NCBI GenBank assembly: GCA_016180765.1
Contig: JACPAP010000052.1
Coordinates: 1 to 8,563 of the forward strand
Length of the DNA stretch: 8,563 nt
DNA from: Gemmatimonadota bacterium
GTDB lineage: Bacteria; Gemmatimonadota; Gemmatimonadetes; Gemmatimonadales; GWC2-71-9
Reading direction: 5' to 3'
The position numbers and the translations under genes are program-made. The notes under the pieces were generated by a model. The model had not been told where the DNA came from. It made no database searches and saw nothing but the letters and a program-made list of their open reading frames with translations. This document shows positions 1 to 5,504 of this stretch, one piece after another (the first letter of the stretch is position 1; each line of letters begins with the position of its first letter).

Positions 1-1181
1 TCGCCGATCAGCAGCTGATGTCGGCCGGTGCGGATAACCAGCTTCACCCCCGTCGAATGAACATCCTGCACCGGCGGCTCTTGCCCGGTTAACCGCAGAG
101 AACGCAGAGACCTCCCAGAGAACTCAGAGTCATTCTCTCCCGTACCCGGTAAGGTCTCTGTGGTCTCTGCGGTCTCTGTGGAGAACCACGCACGACGAAC
201 GGTCGACGGCTCCGGGAAGGAGGCCACGGTAGGAAGCGCCGCGCCGACGTCGCAGGCGTAACGCGCTCGGGCATAGAGATCGTCCAGCGCTATACACATC
301 TCCCAGCCGGCGGCGATCCGGTCCGCCGCCGCGCGCGCTCTCTCCGTGAGGTCACGCAGCACCGCGAGCACCGCGCCGGCCTCGTCCGCCTCGTGTTCCC
401 GGAGCTGGTTCCCCAGAGCCACCGCGTCCTCCGGCTCCACGAAGAGCGTAGAGCCCGACCCCGAGGCGCCGTGGACGATGCCCGACACGCGGTGCCCGCC
501 CCGCCGCACCGGGATCACGTAGCGCCCTTCCCGGAGGGTTACGGTCCCGGAGGCGCGATCCGCGGGGTCCAGCCGCCCCAACACCGCCTCCAGCCGCGCC
601 ACCAGCCGCGCGCGGGTGTCGCGGACCTTCGCACGCGCGCGCTTCAGTTCGGGAGAGGCCTCGTCGCGGACGCTCCCGTCCCGATCCAGCGCGCCAGCGA
701 TCGCCTGCTCCAGCTCCTTGGGCGGCGGATCCACCCGCAACGCGGCCGCCCGCGGCGCGGCCTCGCGGAGCCGCGCCAGCTCCCGGCTCACCACGCGCAT
801 CGCGCCGAGCGCGCCGCCGAGCGCCACCAGCGCCGACGCTTCCAGGACGCTGCCCTGCACCCCCAGGGCCGCGAGGGTCTCCGTGAGGTCGGCCACCGGC
901 GCCGGCCGGAAGGGGTCTTCCCGTTCCAGCACTGCCGCCAGCTCCGCGACCTCGGCGAGCTGTCCGGCCACCCACGCGGCGTCGGCGCTGGGCAGCCGCT
1001 GCCGCACCCGGGCCGCCCCCAGTGCCGACACCGCCCGGCCAGCGACCTCGGCCAGGGCGGCGGGGAACTCCAGTTGGGCGAGGGTGTCGGGCGAGGCGAC
1101 GGCCGGAAAAGGGGAAGGGGTGCTGGCGACTTCGGTCACCCGCACCCCTTCCCGCTCGTTTCCCGGCACCGGCTCCGCCAT
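1..1181 (-). CDS. mutS2: MutS2 family protein, N-terminal part (3' end outside window), with repeat-encoded segment
   Basis: MutS2 is a MutS-like ATPase linked to suppression of homologous recombination and, in Bacillus, to rescue of collided ribosomes. The 393 complete residues visible correspond to its N-terminal core and clamp region. Family landmarks are TLAQLEFPAALAEVAGRA (33-50), GRYVIPVR (219-226), GIVHGASGSGSTLFVEP (234-250) and ARARYA (304-309). The Walker A ATPase and Smr domains would lie beyond the window. The ATG shares one base with the rpsU stop (TGATG), which suggests coupling; no strong ribosome binding site is visible. Residues about 332-364 are encoded by the inverted repeat at 88-187. 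The tail after it (VHSTGVKLVIRTGRHQLLIG, 374-393) should contain the family's RHPLL motif but reads RHQLL. That tail resembles the start of some OsmC-family proteins at least as well, so the frame may be a mutS2/repeat/other-gene fusion. The MutS2 N-terminal call is firm; what follows residue 331 is not. Confidence 0.85.
   Translation of the reverse strand, partial: MAEPVPGNEREGVRVTEVASTPSPFPAVASPDTLAQLEFPAALAEVAGRAVSALGAARVRQRLPSADAAWVAGQLAEVAELAAVLEREDPFRPAPVADLTETLAALGVQGSVLEASALVALGGALGAMRVVSRELARLREAAPRAAALRVDPPPKELEQAIAGALDRDGSVRDEASPELKRARAKVRDTRARLVARLEAVLGRLDPADRASGTVTLREGRYVIPVRRGGHRVSGIVHGASGSGSTLFVEPEDAVALGNQLREHEADEAGAVLAVLRDLTERARAAADRIAAGWEMCIALDDLYARARYACDVGAALPTVASFPEPSTVRRAWFSTETAETTETLPGTGENDSEFSGRSLRSLRLTGQEPPVQDVHSTGVKLVIRTGRHQLLIG
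88..187. repeat. Inverted repeat copy A, inside the mutS2 reading frame
   Basis: The left arm is CCGCAGAGAACGCAGAGACC (93-112). The right arm begins GGTCTCTGTGGTCTCTGCGG (153-172) and continues with another 9-base unit to about 181. The arms are roughly reverse complements around a 40-base centre. The right-arm 20-mer is identical to bases 7795-7814 beside the GxxExxY remnant, which places this copy in the same family. The repeat carries no stop codon in the mutS2 frame, so it is read as protein. Confidence 0.85.
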
Positions 1182-1369
1182 CAGTAGGCTCGGGTTCTCC
1201 GACCCTTTCGACGGGCGGCGTTCACCTTGCGCTTGCGCCGCGCGCTGGGCTTCTCGTAGTGGCGATGTTTTCGGAGGTCCGACAGAATGCCCGCCTTCTC
1301 ACACTTCTTCTTGAACCGCTTCAGCGCACGCTCGAAGCTCTCGTCGTCCGAGATGGTCACTTCCGGCAT
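1181..1369 (-). CDS. rpsU: Small ribosomal subunit protein bS21
   Basis: This 62-residue protein is bS21, a small basic protein of the 30S platform near the 3' end of 16S rRNA. The start MPEVTISDDESFERALKRF and the following KKCEKAGILSDLRKH and HYEKPSARRKRK segments are the family signature, and the C-terminal tail is Arg/Lys rich. Length is normal. The ATG is supported by family alignment and by a purine-rich GAGGGGAG site whose core (1380-1385) lies 10 bases upstream. The same frame stays open upstream, but that part overlaps the HIT gene and does not resemble S21. The stop overlaps the mutS2 start by one base. A promoter-like sequence lies in the 89-base gap upstream, so rpsU (with mutS2) may be transcribed independently of the chaperone genes. 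Confidence 0.96.
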   Translation of the reverse strand: MPEVTISDDESFERALKRFKKKCEKAGILSDLRKHRHYEKPSARRKRKVNAARRKGRRTRAY

Positions 1370-1420
1370 GCCGTGCCTGCTCCCCTCAAACGCCTGCCAA
1401 TGGCCTGAGTTGAAGCGTGT

Positions 1421-1449
1421 AGCGTAGCGCGTCCTCCCGCGTCTTTCAA
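1421..1449 (-). promoter_or_regulatory. Putative sigma-70-type promoter for rpsU-mutS2
   Basis: On the minus strand, TTGAAA (1444-1449) is followed after exactly 17 bases by TACGCT (1421-1426). The -35 box matches consensus at 5 of 6 positions and the -10 box at 3 of 6. It lies between the HIT stop and the rpsU start, leaving a leader of about 45 bases that contains the S21 ribosome binding site. This is pattern matching only. Confidence 0.45.
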
Positions 1450-1458
1450 GGGGCGGGC

Positions 1459-1755
1459 TCATCCCGGCGGCCAGGCCATGGCCCGGCCCTCGGCGTTGGT
1501 GTTGATGACCAGCCGATACCCCCGGTCCGCCAGGCCTTCTCCGCGCGCTACATCGCGGGCGTGCACCAGCAGTTTCCCCAACAAGCCGGCGTCGGTCGCC
1601 TCGTTGAGCGTGGCTACATGCTTCCGCGGGATCACCAGGATGTGCGTGGGGGCCTGCGGATTGATGTCGCGGAAGGAAACGAAGGCGTTGTCTTGCGTGA
1701 CGATGCTTGCCTTGATCTCCCCCCGCGCTATTCCGCAGAACAAACATCCCGTCAT
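1459..1755 (-). CDS. HIT/HinT-like protein lacking its histidine-triad segment
   Basis: HinT-type proteins are nucleotide-binding purine phosphoramidases that use a C-terminal His-x-His-x-His triad. This 98-residue product has the family N-terminus with two cysteines (CLFCGIARGEI, 4-14), FRDINPQAPTHILVIPRKH (28-46) and YRLVINTNAEG (80-90), then jumps straight to RAMAWPPG (91-98). Intact relatives carry about 14-15 residues here, of the type GQTVxHxHxHxLGG, which include the catalytic histidines. The reading frame is preserved, so a stable but probably inactive protein could be made. The start is well supported: GGAGG lies 4 bases before the ATG. The upstream neighbour is dnaJ, separated by inverted repeat copy B; rpsU follows. 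The family call is secure. Whether the deletion is real or an assembly error cannot be told from this sequence. Confidence 0.88.
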   Translation of the reverse strand: MTGCLFCGIARGEIKASIVTQDNAFVSFRDINPQAPTHILVIPRKHVATLNEATDAGLLGKLLVHARDVARGEGLADRGYRLVINTNAEGRAMAWPPG

Positions 1756-1769
1756 GCGGCCTCCGAGTC

Positions 1770-1874
1770 ATTCACCGCAGAGGACGCAGAGAAAAAACGG
1801 AGAGAACGCAGAGATTCGTAAGGGTTTGTTTCTCTCTGCGCTCTCTGCGCTCCTCTGTGCCCTCTGCGGTGAAT
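1770..1874. repeat. Inverted repeat copy B, between dnaJ and the HIT gene
   Basis: This is a 105 bp element with perfect 14-base terminal inverted repeats, ATTCACCGCAGAGG and CCTCTGCGGTGAAT. Inside, each arm continues as 9-base units (CGCAGAGA-like on the left, CTCTCTGCG on the right) around an AT-richer centre (TTCGTAAGGGTTTGTTT). It contains no gene. It fills most of the 155-base gap and ends 14 bases before the HIT start codon. In RNA it would fold into a long hairpin. Confidence 0.9.
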
Positions 1875-1880
1875 CTCATG

Positions 1881-1912
1881 GAACGTGGTGCTTCAAGGAA
1901 CGTCGCACGTTC
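1881..1912 (-). other. Small stem at the dnaJ stop codon
   Basis: GAACGTG (1881-1887) and CACGTTC (1906-1912) are perfect complements, and the second arm overlaps the dnaJ stop. A smaller alternative stem, GAACGT-CGC-ACGTTC, lies within 1898-1912. No T-run follows on the minus strand, so it is not a convincing intrinsic terminator. It may affect mRNA stability together with repeat copy B just downstream. Confidence 0.3.
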
Positions 1913-3068
1913 AGGCGCCGAGCGCGTCGCGGATGCGATTCCAGAAGCGCCGGCCCACGCTGTCGCCCTGGGGCTTGCTCTCGATCTCGGCCATGCGGTC
2001 GAACAGCTCCTTCTGCTCCGGGTTCAGCCGCTGCGGCGTCCACACCTGGATGCGGACGTGGAGGTTGCCGCGGCCACCGTGGGCCAAGCTGGGGAGTCCC
2101 TTGCCTCGCACCGTGAGGATGGTGCCGCTCTGCACCCCCGGCGGCACCCGCACGGTCGCCGCTCCGCTGGGGGACGGGACGCTCAGGTCCGCGCCCAGCG
2201 CAGCCTGGCTGAAGGTGATGGGCAGGTCGTACACCAGATCGTCGCCGTGACGCTCGAAGCGGGGATCCTCCTCCACCTCGAGGGCCACGATCAAGTCGCC
2301 GGGCCCAGCGTTCCTGGGACCCGCCGCGCCATGGCCGCGCAGGGTGAGGTAGTTGTTGCCGGACACGCCGGCCGGAATCTCGATCTCCACGGTCCGCTCC
2401 GCGCGAACCCGACCATCCCCGCGGCACTGCTCGCAGGGTTCCTGAACCACGGTTCCCTCCCCACCGCACGTGGGGCAGGAGGTCACCGAGACGAACTGGC
2501 CAAAGAACGACTGGGTGGCGCGGCGAACCTCGCCGGAGCCCCCGCACGTCCGACACGGGACCGGCTTCTGCCCGCCTTTGCCGCCGGACCCTTCGCACTT
2601 GGGGCAGCGCTCCAGGGTCCGGAGCTTCACCTTGCGCGTGGCTCCCGTGGCGACCTCGTCGAGCGTGACCCGGAGCGTCACCTGGACGTCCGGCCCGCGG
2701 CGCTGTCCGCGGCGACTCCGCTCGCCGCCCCCAAACAAGGACTCCAGCCCCGACAGGCCGCCGAAGTCGCGCATGAACACGCTGAGCGCTTCGGAGAGAT
2801 CGAACGGATGGAACCCGAACCCCGCGCCGGCCGGGCCGCGCAGGCCAGCCGCCCCATAGCGGTCGTACTGGGCCCGCTTGGCGGGGTCGCGCAGCACGTC
2901 GTAGGCCTCGCTGACTTGCTTGAACTTCTCCTCGGCCGATTTATCGCCGTTGTTGCGGTCCGGGTGGTACTCCATGGCGAGCCGGCGATAGGCCTTCTTG
3001 ATGTCGGTCTCGCCGGCGTCTCGCGAGATACCAAGCACTTCGTAGTAATCCCGAGCCATATCCGCCAT
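1911..3068 (-). CDS. dnaJ: Chaperone protein DnaJ (Hsp40)
   Basis: DnaJ delivers unfolded clients to DnaK and stimulates DnaK ATPase in the cytoplasm. The 385-residue protein is a complete type I DnaJ. It has a J domain (DYYEVLG at 7-13, HPD at 35-37), a Gly/Phe-rich linker (about 72-120), and four zinc-binding repeats: CPKCEGSG (155-162), CRTCGGSG (172-179), CPTCGGEG (198-205) and CEQCRGDG (212-219). C-terminal substrate-binding domains follow, including LTLRGHG and RGKGLPS. Three in-frame starts are close together: GTG at 3071, ATG at 3068 and ATG at 3059 (MARDYYEVLG). I used 3068; 3059 fits the family equally well. No clear ribosome binding site separates them. The gene follows hrcA, with repeat copy C ending 12 bases before the start. 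No grpE or dnaK is in this window. Confidence 0.96.
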   Translation of the reverse strand: MADMARDYYEVLGISRDAGETDIKKAYRRLAMEYHPDRNNGDKSAEEKFKQVSEAYDVLRDPAKRAQYDRYGAAGLRGPAGAGFGFHPFDLSEALSVFMRDFGGLSGLESLFGGGERSRRGQRRGPDVQVTLRVTLDEVATGATRKVKLRTLERCPKCEGSGGKGGQKPVPCRTCGGSGEVRRATQSFFGQFVSVTSCPTCGGEGTVVQEPCEQCRGDGRVRAERTVEIEIPAGVSGNNYLTLRGHGAAGPRNAGPGDLIVALEVEEDPRFERHGDDLVYDLPITFSQAALGADLSVPSPSGAATVRVPPGVQSGTILTVRGKGLPSLAHGGRGNLHVRIQVWTPQRLNPEQKELFDRMAEIESKPQGDSVGRRFWNRIRDALGA

Positions 3069-3080
3069 CACGTCAACTGA

Positions 3081-3210
3081 TCACCGCAGAGGGCGCAGAG
3101 AAGAACGGAGAGATCGCAGAGGGTACAAACGCTGTCCCATCTCCGCAGTAAACAACCTTTGCTTCTCCTCTGCGTTCTCTCGGTTCTTTTCTCTGCGCTC
3201 TCTGCGGTGA
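3081..3210. repeat. Inverted repeat copy C, between hrcA and dnaJ
   Basis: This is a 130 bp element bounded by TCACCGCAGA (3081-3090) and TCTGCGGTGA (3201-3210). The arms stay nearly complementary for about 25 bases: the left arm runs on through GCAGAGAAGAAC and the right through GTTCTTTTCTCTGC. The centre (about 3120-3165) is less GC-rich and unrelated to the arms. It fills most of the 196-base gap between the hrcA stop and the dnaJ start. I saw no other gene and no CIRCE element in that gap. Confidence 0.9.
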
Positions 3211-3264
3211 ATACCGCACGGTTCCGGCTCCGGCTACCAGGCATGAGTGGGCGAAGACGAAGCG

Positions 3265-4293
3265 TCATTGGGCGAGATTGCTCATCAGCCGGCTGGTGTA
3301 CTCGACCAGCGCGATGACTTTCTGGTACGACATGCGCGTGGGGCCCATCACGCCGATGACCCCGGAGAGGCCGCCGGAGTGATAGGTCGAGGTGACGATG
3401 GTGAAGTGGCTCAGCCTGGGATCCAGGTTCTCCGCACCGATGGTCACCGAAAGGCCCGGCGCCTGCCGCTGCGTCAGCGCCCGTCGCAGCACGTCCCGCT
3501 GCTCGGTCAGCTCGAGCAGGGTCCGCATCTGTTCGTTGGAATGAAACTCCGGCTGCTCGGCCAGCAGCTGGGCGCTCCCCAACACCACGTCCCCCGCGAC
3601 CGGCACATCGAAGATCTGCTCGGCCTCCTCCACGAAGACGTTGAGCAGCCCCTGCTCCGACGCTCCGCCGACGGTGTCGCGCAGCCGGTCCCGCAGGGTC
3701 CGGCGAATCTCCCGCAGCGACAGACCAGCCAGCCGCTCGTTGAGCACGGCCGAGACGCCGGTCACCACGTCGCGCGGCAGCTGGCTCGGCACCTCCACGA
3801 AAATGGTCCGCGCGGCGCCGCCCCGGAGGACCAACACCAGCAACAGCCGCTCGCCTGACACCTGCACCAGCTCCAAGCGCTCCAGAATGCCGGACTCCAG
3901 CGTGGGACCGACGGCCACGCCCAGCTCCTGCGTCAGCACCCCCAGCACCTCCGCCGCCCTCCGCAGGATCTCCTCGATGGCGGTCCGGCTCCCCCCCAAC
4001 TCGCGACGCAAGGTGACTTCCTCGCTGGGCGAGATGGTGGGCTCCCAAATCACCGAGTCCACGTAGACCCGGTAGGCCAGGTCGGTGGGGACGCGGCCGG
4101 CCGAGGTGTGCGGGTGCGAGAGATAGCCCCGCTCCTCGAGATCGCTCATGGTGTTGCGGACGGTGGCCGCGGAGACACCGAGCGGGAAGGCCTTCGCGAT
4201 GGTGCGGGAGCCTGCCGGTTCCGCCGTCTGGATGTAGGACCGAACAACCGCCTCCAGAACCCGGCGTTCGCGCTCGTTGAGGTCGTAGTGCAT
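3265..4293 (-). CDS. hrcA: Heat-inducible transcription repressor HrcA
   Basis: HrcA represses class I heat-shock genes by binding CIRCE operators and needs GroEL for activity. The 342-residue protein has normal length. The N-terminal winged helix is clear (LNERERRVLEAVVRSYI at 5-21, then GVSAATVRNTMSDLEERGYL and HTSAGRVPT). The C-terminal GAF-like domain ends with the family signature GVIGVMGPTRMSYQKVIALV. The ATG fits the family alignment, but no Shine-Dalgarno sequence is visible in the 20 bases upstream, so translation may be leaderless or use a weak site. dnaJ follows after 196 bases, as expected for a chaperone cluster. I see no canonical CIRCE (TTAGCACTC-N9-GAGTGCTAA) in front of hrcA or dnaJ. 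If this HrcA controls them, it acts through a promoter outside this window or a divergent operator. Confidence 0.97.
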   Translation of the reverse strand: MHYDLNERERRVLEAVVRSYIQTAEPAGSRTIAKAFPLGVSAATVRNTMSDLEERGYLSHPHTSAGRVPTDLAYRVYVDSVIWEPTISPSEEVTLRRELGGSRTAIEEILRRAAEVLGVLTQELGVAVGPTLESGILERLELVQVSGERLLLVLVLRGGAARTIFVEVPSQLPRDVVTGVSAVLNERLAGLSLREIRRTLRDRLRDTVGGASEQGLLNVFVEEAEQIFDVPVAGDVVLGSAQLLAEQPEFHSNEQMRTLLELTEQRDVLRRALTQRQAPGLSVTIGAENLDPRLSHFTIVTSTYHSGGLSGVIGVMGPTRMSYQKVIALVEYTSRLMSNLAQ

Positions 4294-4296
4294 TAG

Positions 4297-4321
4297 TCGT
4301 ACAAGTTCAGAAGCTGCACGA
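4297..4321. promoter_or_regulatory. Imperfect inverted repeat just upstream of hrcA
   Basis: TCGTACA (4297-4303) and TGCACGA (4315-4321) are complementary at 6 of 7 positions, with an 11-base spacer, ending 3 bases before the hrcA start. The position suits an autoregulatory operator, but the sequence does not match CIRCE. A seven-base imperfect dyad is easily found by chance. Confidence 0.2.
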
Positions 4322-4327
4322 ATTTAG

Positions 4328-4346
4328 CCACTTGCCGGGTAAGTGG
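4328..4346 (-). terminator. Weak hairpin just after the hemW stop
   Basis: CCACTT (4328-4333) pairs with AAGTGG (4341-4346) over a 7-base loop directly downstream of hemW. A competing pair, GGGTAA (4337-4342) with TTACCC (4352-4357), overlaps it. No T-run follows, so full intrinsic termination is doubtful; it could be a partial terminator or an attenuator-like switch. Confidence 0.25.
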
Positions 4347-5504
4347 TCAAGTTACCCAACAGGCGCTCAAGCGGGCCACCATGGCGTCCAGGGCAAGCCA
4401 CCCCTTGGGCGTGGCGCGGATCCGGCGGCCTCGACGCTCCAGCAACCCGGCCTGCACCGCATCCTCAAGCAGGGCTTCGGCTTCGCTCCCCAGGTGAAGC
4501 CGCGCCACGCCCGAGCGGGTCCGAAGGCCCAGATACACCCGCTCCAGCGACCGTTCCTCCTCGGAGAGGATCTCCCGGCCGGCTTCCGGACTTTTCCCCT
4601 GATGCACGGTTCGCTCGTACGCAGCCCAGGGCGAGATGTTCCAGCGCCGGGTCCTTCCGGCAAACCCGTGCGCCGCCGGGCCCAGCCCGGCGTATGGCTC
4701 GCCGGTCCAATAGGCGGCGTTGTGGCGGGATCGCCGGCCCGGCCTGGCATAGTTGGACACTTCGTAGTGCTCGAAGCCCTGGTCCGTGAGCAGCTGGTGC
4801 GCCAGCAGAAACTCATCGGCATATCGCTCGTCCCCGCTGGGGGCGATGGCCCCGGCGGAAATCCAGCGAGCCAGCGGCGTGCGGGGTTCCACGCTCAGGC
4901 CATAGACCGAGAGATGGTCCGGCTCGAGGGCCAGAGCCTTCTCCAGGTCCCGGCGCAAGTTAGGTCGCAGGGCACCGGGCAACGCGAAGATGAGATCCAG
5001 CGAGACATTGTCGAAGCCCGCCCGACGCAGTGCGCGGACCGCCTTCCCGGCCTGCCCCGCCCGGTGCGTGCGGTGCATCCACCGCAGGATGGCGGGGCTG
5101 AAGGACTGGACGCCCAGCGAGACCCGGTTGACGCCGGCGGCGCGCCAGGCAGCGGCGACGGGCGGTGTCACGTCGTCGGGGTTGGCTTCGATGGTCACTT
5201 CCAGCCCCCGCCGCCCTGTCGGGAAACGGGAAGCGGGAAACGGGAAACGGGAAGAGCTCCCCAAGAAGAACGCGACTAGCTCCGCAACCGACTCCGGAGG
5301 GAGCAGCGACGGCGTGCCGCCGCCCAGGTACAGCGTCTGCAGCGGCTGGTCGTCCCACTCGCCGGAGGCGAACAGGAGGTCGCGCTCCCGCCTGATCGCC
5401 GCCACATACTGCGCGGCCGGGATGGCGCGTCGCACGGCAATCGAGAAATCGCAGTAGCTGCAGCGGCGACGGCAGAACGGAACGTGAAGGTAGACGTGTT
5501 TCAT
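4347..5504 (-). CDS. hemW: Radical SAM heme chaperone HemW
   Basis: HemW is a radical SAM protein related to oxygen-independent coproporphyrinogen oxidase (HemN). Characterised members bind heme and pass it to membrane proteins rather than oxidising coproporphyrinogen. The 385-residue protein carries the 4Fe-4S motif CRRRCSYC (Cys 11, 15, 18) after HVPF, GGGTPS (61-66), EANPDDV (106-112), VSLGVQSF (128-135), HYEVSNYARPG, and a C-terminal HemN-type domain (LERVYLGLRTRSGVA). The CxxxCxxC spacing with following Asp-Phe is typical of HemW. The start overlaps the disrupted dprA stop by 4 bases (ATGA). The frame is open further upstream, but MKHVYLHVPFC is the family N-terminus. Residues 84-95 (SSRFPFPASRFP) are encoded by a tandem 7-base repeat and lengthen a loop before the EANP strand. 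All core motifs are intact, so I expect a working protein. Confidence 0.94.
   Translation of the reverse strand: MKHVYLHVPFCRRRCSYCDFSIAVRRAIPAAQYVAAIRRERDLLFASGEWDDQPLQTLYLGGGTPSLLPPESVAELVAFFLGSSSRFPFPASRFPTGRRGLEVTIEANPDDVTPPVAAAWRAAGVNRVSLGVQSFSPAILRWMHRTHRAGQAGKAVRALRRAGFDNVSLDLIFALPGALRPNLRRDLEKALALEPDHLSVYGLSVEPRTPLARWISAGAIAPSGDERYADEFLLAHQLLTDQGFEHYEVSNYARPGRRSRHNAAYWTGEPYAGLGPAAHGFAGRTRRWNISPWAAYERTVHQGKSPEAGREILSEEERSLERVYLGLRTRSGVARLHLGSEAEALLEDAVQAGLLERRGRRIRATPKGWLALDAMVARLSACWVT
5221..5255. repeat. Heptanucleotide tandem repeat in hemW
   Basis: Five successive 7-base units fill 35 bases: GGGAAAC, GGGAAGC, GGGAAAC, GGGAAAC, GGGAAGA. They encode HemW residues 84-95. Because 7 is not a multiple of 3, gain or loss of one unit would shift the hemW frame. 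Confidence 0.9.

Noticed and set aside
280..283. tRNA, rRNA or riboswitch signals anywhere in the window
   Set aside because: I found no cloverleaf with a TTCGA-type T-loop, no rRNA motifs and no leader long enough for a known riboswitch; the coordinates given are nominal.
352..975. Minus-strand frame of about 200 codons rich in Gly, Ala and Arg
   Set aside because: It is an alternative frame of mutS2; the mutS2 frame carries recognisable family motifs and this one does not.
1370..1771. An N-terminal extension of S21 reading up into the HIT gene
   Set aside because: The extension overlaps the well-supported HIT frame, resembles nothing, and the S21 family starts at MPEVTISDDE with a ribosome binding site in place.
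1770..1874. Copy B as a simple intrinsic terminator for dnaJ
   Set aside because: The hairpin is far longer than a typical terminator, has no T-run after it, and the same structure occurs inside a coding frame.
1857..3080. Long open plus-strand frame of about 400 codons opposite dnaJ
   Set aside because: It lies antisense to a dnaJ with all motifs intact, has no recognisable domain, and long antisense frames are normal in GC-rich genes.
1770..3210. The repeats as a CRISPR array
   Set aside because: Units are separated by whole genes, have palindromic arms of varying length, no regular spacers, and no cas genes nearby.
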